NCBI RefSeq assembly: GCF_041080675.1
Contig: NZ_CP163521.1
Coordinates: forward strand, 186,001-250,000
Direction of reading: 5' to 3'
DNA length: 64,000 nucleotides
Source: Streptomyces sp. cg36
Lineage (GTDB): Bacteria > Actinomycetota > Actinomycetes > Streptomycetales > Streptomycetaceae
Positions 57,612 to 64,000 of the stretch are shown here, piece after piece. The notes beneath the pieces were generated by a model. That model had not been told where the DNA came from. It worked only from the letters and a program-made list of their open reading frames with translations, and made no database searches. Numbering within the stretch: position 1 is the stretch's first letter; the number at the start of each line of letters is the position of its first letter. The translations under genes and the position numbers were made by a program.

Positions 57612-58148
57612 CTAGCGGTTGCTGTACCACTCGCGTTCGGCGACGTCGTACGGGCCGGCCTGCATCGCCTCGTTCACGTCGCCGTAGTCGCTCTCGTGGT
57701 CACGGGCCGCGTTGTCGAACTCGGTCGCCATCTCCGCCGCCTCAGCGGCGAGCGCGTCGGCGAGTTCGAGGGACTCCCGCATCGTGGCTGCCGCGTCGTG
57801 GTGCGAGGAGGTGACCGAGTCGTCGACGGCCAGGGCCGCGGCGACGTCGGCGAGCCCGTCGACGGTCTTCGCGCAGTCCTCGACGTAGGAGTACGCGCCG
57901 TTCACGGCCTGCGAGAGCAGCCGCATCGCCGCCGCCGCGACTCCCAGCCGGGCGATGACGAGCATGAACGTCATCGCGTCCGCGATGACGTCGACGATCC
58001 GGCCGCTGCGCTCGGCAGGCAGATCGGCCGCAGCCTCCATGCCCTCGCCGGGGGCCGGCAGGTCGGACGCACCGGATGCGGCGACCTCCGCGCTGCTCTG
58101 CACATTCGTCGGCTCGATCACGCCGCCGCTCTCGGACTCGGTACTCAT
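57612..58148 (-). CDS. Hypothetical membrane-associated helical protein
   Basis: The product is 178 aa, Ala/Glu-rich and almost wholly helical. One moderately hydrophobic segment (MTFMLVIARLGVAAAAMRLL) lies near residues 60-80. A long amphipathic region follows (LELADALAAEAAEMATEFDN). Start and stop are 2 bp from the upstream gene's stop. No family is recognised; it is probably a helper of the transfer machinery. Confidence 0.55.
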   Translation of the reverse strand: MSTESESGGVIEPTNVQSSAEVAASGASDLPAPGEGMEAAADLPAERSGRIVDVIADAMTFMLVIARLGVAAAAMRLLSQAVNGAYSYVEDCAKTVDGLADVAAALAVDDSVTSSHHDAAATMRESLELADALAAEAAEMATEFDNAARDHESDYGDVNEAMQAGPYDVAEREWYSNR

Positions 58149-58150
58149 GC

Positions 58151-60091
58151 TCAGACCCCGCTTCGGTCGTGGTACTCACGCTCAGCCGGCGCGGTGTGTC
58201 CGGCTTCCTTGACCCGGTCGGCCCGCAGCTTGTCGGCCTCCACGGCGGTGTCGCGCGCCGACAGGATCGCCTCGGACGCACGCGGCAGGGAGTCGCGCAG
58301 GGCCTCAGCCTTGTCCTGGACGCTCCCGGCCCGCTCCATGAGGCGGATGCACCACTTCACGAGGACGCCGGGCACCTTCTTCTCGATGCACATCGCGTAG
58401 AGGTTTTCGAGCCCGGACTTCAGGCCCTCACACTTGGCGGCAACGAGGTTCATGTGATCGACGCCCTGAAGGATCTGCTCACCCATCTCTTCGTCGGACT
58501 CGATCAGGTCGTACACGGTCAGTTCGGCGTCGATGAACTGGGTGTCGCCGACCTCGCCGACGGAAACGGCTGTACCCATGACGATCGGGCTCTCTTTCGG
58601 TACGGATCGGGTGGGCGTGACCTGACCGGATGACCCGGCGGGCAGGCCCTTGCGGCCTGTGGTGATTCCGGCGGGCTGACGTCGCCGCGGCTCAGGCCGG
58701 ATGACCTCGAGGTCCACCTTGTAGGTGACGTCCCAGCCGGGCGGAGGGCGCAGCCACTCGCCGTCACCGCCGGGCATCGATCCGGGGCCGCTGGTGCTGC
58801 GGTCCTTCCTGCGCCGCCCGCGCGTCTTCGGTCCCGTCGTGCTCCCCTTCGGCTTCCGCCGCCTGCTGCGCGGCTTCTTCTTCCGGGGCGCCTTCGGTGT
58901 TTCCTTCGCCCCGCCCTTCGAGCTACCGGCCTTGGGCTTCTTGGTCAGGTCGACCTTCTCGGTGTCGTCCTTCTTCGTCTCCGTGCCGTCACCGGCCTTG
59001 GGCTTCTTCGTGAGGTCGACCTTCTCGGTGTCGTCCTTCTTGGCCCCGGCGCCGTCACCGGCCTTTGGCTTCTTGGTCAGGTCGACCTTCTCGTCGGGCT
59101 TGCCCTTGCCGGTCTCCTTCGGGTCCTTCGGGCCGGTGCCGCCGGCCTTCTCACGCTCGCGCTTCGCCTTCCGCTTCTCAGCCCTGTGCTTGCGCCGGTC
59201 GGCGGCCTCGGCTGCCGCTTCCTTCCGGGCCGCCGCGCGGTCGGCCAGATCGGCCTTGCGCTGATCGGCAGCGGCCTGGCGCTGGGCCTTCGCTTCGTCG
59301 TTCTTGCGCTGCTGCCGCCCGGCCGCGAGCTTCCCGAGCGTGCCCGGCGACTTCTTCGCCCCGGCCGGTGAACCCTTGCCCGAGCCCGGCGATCCGCTGC
59401 CGCCTCCGGCTGCGTCCTTCGGCCTCTTGCCCGATGAGCCCGGCCCCGAGGTGCGCGAGCCGTCGCCAGTTCCGTTCTTCGGTCCCTTCAGTCCCGTGCC
59501 GCGGCCGCCTGCCCCGGTGGCGGTGCTGCCGCGGCCACCATCTTTCGGGGAGGCGGGCTTGTGCTGCCCGAAGGCACCGCGCCCCGAGCCGCCACCGGCG
59601 CCGGACCCGCCTGAGCGGCCGCCGCCCTTGCCACTCGCGCCGCGTCCGAACTCAGGCCCGGACTGCACCCTGGCCGCCTTCGCGGCGTTGGCGACCTTCT
59701 GCTTGTCGGCCGCCTCGCGCGCCTTGTCGGCGACGGCGTCGTGATGCTCGCGCCGCGCCTTCAGATAGTTCGCCACCGACCAAGTGCCGCGCAGCGCCGC
59801 AACCGCGATCGCCGCCATCGTGACCATCGCCATCGAGGCCGTCGCACGGGCCGGAGATCCGGTTCCGCTTGAGGCATGGGCGACCATGTCCGGGGCGACG
59901 TCGTCCGGGTCGACACTGCTCGCATCGTCGTCGTCCCCGGAGGTCGAAAACGGCAGGAAGAAGTCGGGCGGCGGCGCCAGGTCACCGGCCTCCGGCGGGG
60001 GCGGAAACCCGTCGTCCGTGTCGCTGCCGGGGGGCGACAGGCTGAACAAGGGGTGCGTGATGACGTCCGCGCCCCGACCGTCGTCGGTCAT
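58151..60091 (-). CDS. Large low-complexity Lys/Gly-rich protein with one TM segment
   Basis: The product is about 646 aa. The ATG at 60091 (MTDDGRGADVITHPLF) has AGGA upstream. Order: acidic N-terminus, one hydrophobic segment (MAMVTMAAIAVAALRG, about residues 90-105), Gly/Ser-rich stretch, a charged Arg/Lys/Ala coiled-coil-like stretch (ADQRKADLADRAAARKEAAA), three 22-residue Lys-rich repeats, then a folded C-terminal domain of about 150 aa (VGDTQFIDAELTVYDLIESD; ILQGVDHMNLVAAKCEGLKS). The basic middle may bind DNA nonspecifically. No family is recognised; it precedes the 178-aa helical protein by 2 bp. Confidence 0.7.
   Translation of the reverse strand: MTDDGRGADVITHPLFSLSPPGSDTDDGFPPPPEAGDLAPPPDFFLPFSTSGDDDDASSVDPDDVAPDMVAHASSGTGSPARATASMAMVTMAAIAVAALRGTWSVANYLKARREHHDAVADKAREAADKQKVANAAKAARVQSGPEFGRGASGKGGGRSGGSGAGGGSGRGAFGQHKPASPKDGGRGSTATGAGGRGTGLKGPKNGTGDGSRTSGPGSSGKRPKDAAGGGSGSPGSGKGSPAGAKKSPGTLGKLAAGRQQRKNDEAKAQRQAAADQRKADLADRAAARKEAAAEAADRRKHRAEKRKAKREREKAGGTGPKDPKETGKGKPDEKVDLTKKPKAGDGAGAKKDDTEKVDLTKKPKAGDGTETKKDDTEKVDLTKKPKAGSSKGGAKETPKAPRKKKPRSRRRKPKGSTTGPKTRGRRRKDRSTSGPGSMPGGDGEWLRPPPGWDVTYKVDLEVIRPEPRRRQPAGITTGRKGLPAGSSGQVTPTRSVPKESPIVMGTAVSVGEVGDTQFIDAELTVYDLIESDEEMGEQILQGVDHMNLVAAKCEGLKSGLENLYAMCIEKKVPGVLVKWCIRLMERAGSVQDKAEALRDSLPRASEAILSARDTAVEADKLRADRVKEAGHTAPAEREYHDRSGV
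58926..59105 (-). repeat. 66-bp coding tandem repeat (three units)
   Basis: Units begin at about 58926, 58992 and 59058. On the minus strand each encodes a 22-residue unit containing KVDLTKKPKAGDG and KKDDTE. Units are nearly identical in DNA, so repeat number may vary. Confidence 0.85.
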
Positions 60092-60213
60092 CTCTTCGTC
60101 CTCACTTGACGTAGCCGCCACCCTCGCGTAAGCGCGCGCGTCACGCGCACGTGTGACAACGCCGGTGCGGCGCCGGATTCCTTGACTTGAACGTTGAATT
60201 TGAACGCGGAGCG

Positions 60214-60420
60214 TTACGAGCCGAAGCCCTTCTCCTTCAGGTACTTCCCGAGCTGGCCGGCCAGTGCCGCCCACATCGGATCGTCGTCGGGAAGATGCGC
60301 CCGGGCCGCATCGACGAGCACGACGACCTGATCACGAGGTGTGGCTGCCCCGTTGATCCGGGGCGACCACAGCTCGAAGGTGAGGCGCTTGGACCGCGCG
60401 GGATCCTTGCCCGGCATCAC
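60214..60420 (-). CDS. Small hypothetical protein
   Basis: The product is 67-68 aa (MPGKDPARSKRLTFELWSPR; PMWAALAGQLGKYLKEKGFG). The start is GTG at 60420 or ATG at 60417; both overlap the stop of the upstream gene. No family is recognised. Confidence 0.55.
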   Translation of the reverse strand: MMPGKDPARSKRLTFELWSPRINGAATPRDQVVVLVDAARAHLPDDDPMWAALAGQLGKYLKEKGFGS

Positions 60421-60887
60421 GCGCCCTTGTTGAGGTGCGAGAAGAACGGATTGGCGTCCTGCACGGGTTCCGCTTTCGGCTCGGGCGCCTCGATCTGCTG
60501 CTGCCTGCCGCCCGCCTTCAGCTCCTTCAGGCGCTGCTTCTCGGCTTCCTTCTCCGCCCGCTTCTGGGGCAGTTCCTCATAGCTGCGCTTGTACCGCGCG
60601 CTGTACGCGGTGAGCTGGACGATCACGTCCTCGAGGTCCGCGATGACCTTCTCGAGCGGCCGGACCGTGTGCTTCGCCCGCAGCTTCGACTGAAACGGCA
60701 GGTCACCGGGGAGCTTGTCGGCTTCCTTCAGGTCGGCCTCGATCTCTGCGAGCAGGGACTTCGACTCCGCGAGCAGGGGGGCGAGGAACTGCCTGCGCTG
60801 CTCAATGAACACCCGTCGCTTCTCGGGGCCTTCCGCGAGCAAATCGGGCGTCCACACTCCCTTGCGCGGCTGCTTCTCGTCGCTCAT
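60417..60887 (-). CDS. Charged coiled-coil hypothetical protein
   Basis: The product is 156 aa. The ATG at 60887 (MSDEKQPRKGVWTPDLLAEG) has AAGGAG upstream. Most of it is predicted helix with heptad-like spacing (FLAPLLAESKSLLAEIEADL; LEKVIADLEDVIVQLTAYSA), ending PFFSHLNKGA. It is coupled to the 67-aa gene downstream. The role is unknown; a structural or DNA-bridging partner of the transfer proteins is plausible. Confidence 0.6.
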   Translation of the reverse strand: MSDEKQPRKGVWTPDLLAEGPEKRRVFIEQRRQFLAPLLAESKSLLAEIEADLKEADKLPGDLPFQSKLRAKHTVRPLEKVIADLEDVIVQLTAYSARYKRSYEELPQKRAEKEAEKQRLKELKAGGRQQQIEAPEPKAEPVQDANPFFSHLNKGA

Positions 60888-61071
60888 CAGGGGTTTCTCC
60901 TTGGTCGGGTTGTGCCATCGGGTCGGCGCCGATCCGGGCCGGGGGCGTTCCCGCTCGGGGCGCGGTGCGGGCGATCGGCCTGCCGGCCGTGGCCGTCTCC
61001 GGTCCGCGCTCACACCCGGGGGCGTGGGCACGGGCCGGGGGCGACCATGAGCGGCAGGGGGCGACGGCGGA

Positions 61072-63285
61072 TCAGGCCAGGTGCTTGTCCGCGTCTTCGG
61101 GGCGCAGCAGGCCGGCCTTGGACAGCAGGCGTACCGCGCGGTCGTGGTTGACGGAGAGCTTGGTTCGGGCCTGGTAGAGGGTGACGAACCCGTCTTCGGT
61201 GCGGGGGAGTTTCTGTACGAGCGGCGCGAGTTCCTCGTCCGTCCGTACCGGCGTACCGGGACGCTCTCCGCCCGCTGTACCCGTCGTTCCGGTTGCGGGA
61301 GAGGACGCGGCAGCCGTACCGGTACGGGCCCCCGGAACATCCTCTGCGCCGGGCTGTGTACGGACGCTGGCGGCGTTGGTGCGTCCCTGTACGGCCACGC
61401 TGGCCGTCCCGGTACGCCCCGCCGCCGCTGTACCTGTACGGGCCACCCCTTCGGGGGTGGTGTGTACGTCGCCTGTACGGCCGCTGTACGCCCTGGTCAC
61501 CGGCGTTTCGGCGTCACCTTCGTGCGGCGGGTGCGAGGCGGGGCGTACAGGGTCCGTACCGTCCCATCCCGCGCCCGAGCCGTCCGGCTGAACCGCGTTG
61601 TGCGCGGCGTACAGGTCGTGGCGCGCGCCCTGTGTACGGCCGGACGACGCAGCGTCCGTTCCGTCGGTACGCCGGTGCGTACCTGTACGCACCGGCATTC
61701 CGTTTCCGCTGTCCGTACCGGTACGGCCGCCCGACGCGGCCGTACTGTCGCGGCTGTCCGTACCGTCGTTGTGCATGAGGGTGTGGACGCGCCAGATGAC
61801 CGCCACGAAGATCAGCACGACGAACGTCGTCAGCGGCCACGGCGCCGGGTGGCCGGGCTTGACGATCTCGGCCTGCTCGGACAGGTGATAGGTCACGTTC
61901 GCCGACGCCATCAGCAGCAGCGCGTACGGGATGTCTTTCTTGGCCCGGAACGCGGTGACGCAGTAGACGTCGATGCTGACGGGCAGCAGCGGGGCGACGT
62001 AGGTGTTGATGCCGACCATGCGGGCCAGCTCGTACTCGCCGGAGGCGGCGAGCCCGACGCCCGCGGCGAGCGCGATCCACGGCGCCATCTTCCACGCCTT
62101 ACGGCTGAGATTGTGCTGCCAGCCGTTCCAGCGGGAGGCGGACTTCTTCGCCTCCCGAGCTTCCTCGAGCAGCCGCCGGGCACGGGACTCATCAGCCGCG
62201 GCGCGGTCGGTGACGGCCTTCGCCTTGCGCTCCGCCTCGCTGGTGATGCGGCTCGCTTCCTTCTGGGCCGCCTCACGCAGCTGCACCGCGACGGTCTTGG
62301 CCTCCTCCCGCAGCCGCTCGCGCTGCCTCTCGCAGGCGGCCTTGAGTCCGGCGAGTTCGTCGGTGAGGGCCTTGCGCTTGGCGGCGGCCTCCGCGTCGAA
62401 CTGGTCGGTGAGGGCGCGCAGCTTCTCGCGCAGCTCGGTGCGAGCGGCCTCCGCCTCGGCGTGCGCGGCCGCGACCCGCTCGTCGGCCTCGCGGCGCCGG
62501 CCGTCGGCGGCCTTGACCGCGTCCGCGTACAGCGCCTCCGCCTCCGCGCGGCGGCCGTCGTACTGCTCGGCCGCCGTCACCGCGAGAGCGGCGAACCGCT
62601 CGCGGGCCTGATCGGCCTCCCGCTGCGCGGCGGCGACCAGGGCATCGGCCTGCTCTTGGGCGCGGGCGAGGATCTGACCGGCCTCGCCGCGGCGCTGGTC
62701 GACCAGGGCGGCGATTTCGGTGAGGTCGGCCTCTGCCAGGCGGCGCAGCTCGGCAACCGCCGCGGCCGTGGCCGCGCGGTCGGTGGCGGCCAGCTCGGTG
62801 AGGTCAGCGACCTGCGCGCGGGCCTTCGTCACCAGGATCTTGGAACGGTGACGGGCCTCCGCAAGAAGCCGGTCGGCCTCACCACGTGCCGCCTCCACGT
62901 CGACCTTGGCCGCCTCGCGCTGGGCGGTGGCCTCCTGGTCGGCATCGGCGGTGATGCCCGCGGCACGGCTCTGCGCCTGGTGCATGAGCACGGTGACCTG
63001 CTCGTGCGTAGCGGCAACGGTCCGCGCTGCCGCGCTCTCGGCTTCCGCCTGGAGGGCGGCGGCCTCCTCACGCGCGAGGTCGATGACGTCGGCGGCCCGG
63101 TCCCGGAGGTCCGCGGCGTCGGCCAGGGCCGGGTCGGCCTCCGGGCGCACCAGGGGCACCGTCTCCTCGGAGGCGGCGGCTTGATCGGGGATCGAGGCCG
63201 ACGCGGGCGCCTTGGGGTGGCCACCGCTGCAGGGCTTCACGGCCGGGGCGGGCTTCCGCCTGCGCCGGGTAGTGGTGTTGGCCAC
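61072..63285 (-). CDS. Large coiled-coil, DUF2637-like four-TM protein
   Basis: The product is 737 aa. The GTG at 63285 (VANTTTRRRRKPAPAVKP) has GAGGGAC upstream. Residues 40-350 are one long charged coiled coil (AGQILARAQEQADALVAAAQ; ALTDELAGLKAACERQRERL). Four helices follow (MAPWIALAAGVGLAASG, YVAPLLPVSIDVYCV, YALLLMASANVTYHL, WPLTTFVVLIFVAVIW), the pattern of DUF2637/Spd-type transfer proteins. A 180-residue low-complexity R-T-G-T/A-rich region leads to a C-terminal winged-helix-like segment (EDGFVTLYQARTKLSVNHDR; AVRLLSKAGLL). The architecture, a long cytoplasmic coil, membrane part and DNA-binding-like end, suggests a scaffold linking DNA to the conjugation pore. Confidence 0.75.
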   Translation of the reverse strand: MANTTTRRRRKPAPAVKPCSGGHPKAPASASIPDQAAASEETVPLVRPEADPALADAADLRDRAADVIDLAREEAAALQAEAESAAARTVAATHEQVTVLMHQAQSRAAGITADADQEATAQREAAKVDVEAARGEADRLLAEARHRSKILVTKARAQVADLTELAATDRAATAAAVAELRRLAEADLTEIAALVDQRRGEAGQILARAQEQADALVAAAQREADQARERFAALAVTAAEQYDGRRAEAEALYADAVKAADGRRREADERVAAAHAEAEAARTELREKLRALTDQFDAEAAAKRKALTDELAGLKAACERQRERLREEAKTVAVQLREAAQKEASRITSEAERKAKAVTDRAAADESRARRLLEEAREAKKSASRWNGWQHNLSRKAWKMAPWIALAAGVGLAASGEYELARMVGINTYVAPLLPVSIDVYCVTAFRAKKDIPYALLLMASANVTYHLSEQAEIVKPGHPAPWPLTTFVVLIFVAVIWRVHTLMHNDGTDSRDSTAASGGRTGTDSGNGMPVRTGTHRRTDGTDAASSGRTQGARHDLYAAHNAVQPDGSGAGWDGTDPVRPASHPPHEGDAETPVTRAYSGRTGDVHTTPEGVARTGTAAAGRTGTASVAVQGRTNAASVRTQPGAEDVPGARTGTAAASSPATGTTGTAGGERPGTPVRTDEELAPLVQKLPRTEDGFVTLYQARTKLSVNHDRAVRLLSKAGLLRPEDADKHLA
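61225..61770. repeat. Dense cluster of the palindrome GTAC
   Basis: About 24 GTAC sites, many as CGTACCGGTACG or TGTACGG, fall in about 550 bp of the R-T-G-T-rich coding region. Base composition predicts one or two. The encoding uses ACA and CGT codons, unusual in this GC-rich DNA, which suggests the DNA motif itself is selected. It could be a recognition array for the translocase or another element protein. Confidence 0.65.
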
Positions 63286-63425
63286 GGGGGATGTCCCTCT
63301 CTTACTCCGGCGGCTCGTGCAAGAGGCCACCGTGGTCGGCATCGGGTCGGTAGGGTCGCGAACAGGCCCTCCTGGCCCCGGCAGCTCCAATGCCAGGGCC
63401 CGGAGGGCCGTTTGAGCGCAGGCGG

Positions 63426-63800
63426 TCAGGGGCGGGCGGGCAGCCTGCTGCTGTCCTGCCCGAGATGCTGGCGCAGCCAGGCGACGGCGGCCGGGGTCAT
63501 CGCCCCGGTGTCCGGCTCGCTCAGCGGCGCGGTGTCGATGTCGTGCATCGCGTCCGTCGCCGGCAGCAGCCTCATGTAGTCGGGGTCGATCCCGGCCCGG
63601 TGGCGGTTACCGCTCAGCTCGACCAGGTCGTAGAGGACTTTGCCGGTGTCGGCGTGCCGCCAGGACCGCTCCACCCGGCCCACGAAGGTGTGGCCGGGCA
63701 GTCCGAGCCAGAAACGCTCGACATCGCGGAACAGGACCAGGTCGCCCTGGAAGTAGGTCGTTATCAGCTGGACCGCCTGTGTCTGCGGCTGCTGTGCCAT
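63426..63800 (-). CDS. Hypothetical protein
   Basis: The product is 124 aa. The ATG at 63800 (MAQQPQTQAVQLITTYFQGD) has GAGGAGA 4 nt upstream. It is strand-rich at first (GDLVLFRDVERFWLGLPGHT; GKVLYDLVELSGNRHRAGID), suggesting a small beta-barrel. A helical end follows (TPAAVAWLRQHLGQD). It is likely another element protein. No family is recognised. Confidence 0.55.
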   Translation of the reverse strand: MAQQPQTQAVQLITTYFQGDLVLFRDVERFWLGLPGHTFVGRVERSWRHADTGKVLYDLVELSGNRHRAGIDPDYMRLLPATDAMHDIDTAPLSEPDTGAMTPAAVAWLRQHLGQDSSRLPARP

Positions 63801-63921
63801 GTGCTCTCCTCGTATCGCGTGCACCGGCCAGGGGCCGGTGAGCCCGGGCTGTCCGGCTCCCCTGCACCGCCCGACCCGGCCGCCAAAAGTCAGCGGCCGG
63901 TGCGGGCGGATGAGGCAGCCG

Positions 63922-64000
63922 TCAGACCGACCGCGAGGCGCCGGAGGGGGCCTGGGGGAGCACGGTGGCGTTGGTCTTCCCGCTGCGGGCCGTGCCTGCG
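63922..64000 (-). CDS. C-terminus of a gene running off the right edge
   Basis: Twenty-six codons (AGTARSGKTNATVLPQAP then SGASRSV and TGA) are open to the edge. Position and strand match the element run. Nothing can be said about its function. Confidence 0.3.
   Translation of the reverse strand, partial: AGTARSGKTNATVLPQAPSGASRSV

Overview
The window is high-GC actinobacterial DNA with GTG starts, GTGA/ATGA translational coupling and AfsR/SARP, ECF41 and MmyB-type regulators. It is almost certainly from a Streptomyces or close relative. It falls into four blocks.

(1) 1-11.7 kb holds accessory regulators and a secreted-toxin cassette: a GNAT acetyltransferase (cut by the left edge), an MBL-fold hydrolase, an MmyB-type regulator and an ATP-grasp enzyme. 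A co-directional minus-strand set follows: a large SARP/AfsR regulator, a small secreted cysteine protein, a secreted protein with two aegerolysin/ET79-like domains, and a secreted ribosome-inactivating protein whose N-glycosidase active site is complete.

(2) 11.7-39.9 kb looks like the sugar, tailoring and export part of a glycosylated (probably aromatic polyketide) natural-product cluster. A seven-gene minus-strand operon (rmlA, 2,3-dehydratase, glycosyltransferase, rmlB, 4-ketoreductase, iron-sulfur 3-dehydratase, 3-ketoreductase) should make and attach a neutral 2,3,6-trideoxyhexose. Around it lie a PNPOx-like flavoprotein, a class-I amidotransferase, an ECF41 sigma factor with its CMD partner, a 14-TM MFS exporter, a quinone oxidoreductase, a free-standing acyltransferase coupled to a C-terminally short adenylate-forming enzyme, a membrane O-acyltransferase, two paralogous aromatic FAD monooxygenases, an epoxide-hydrolase-like protein, an SDR, a frameshifted acyl-CoA dehydrogenase, an SCP2-like protein and a cation/H+ antiporter. 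No ketosynthase or minimal PKS is present.

(3) 39.9-46 kb is a junction of nested and broken mobile elements: an IS5-like remnant, an IS630-family element whose transposase carries a complete group II intron with its own RT/maturase, an integrase fragment, an HNH endonuclease gene and a Tn3-family transposase fragment.

(4) 46-64 kb is a minus-strand run of mostly unknown, tightly coupled genes typical of an actinomycete integrative/conjugative element or plasmid. Recognisable members are an ECF-like sigma factor, a GGDEF protein, an ASCH-domain protein, a P-loop kinase, an FtsK/TraB-type DNA translocase preceded by a membrane partner, and a large coiled-coil, DUF2637-like four-TM protein. 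Part of the coding sequence of that last protein is extraordinarily dense in the palindrome GTAC.

Several genes (acyl-CoA dehydrogenase, NUDIX, IS630 transposase, Tn3 fragment) carry single-base frameshifts. In the mobile region this looks like decay. In the otherwise intact genes a sequencing error is possible.
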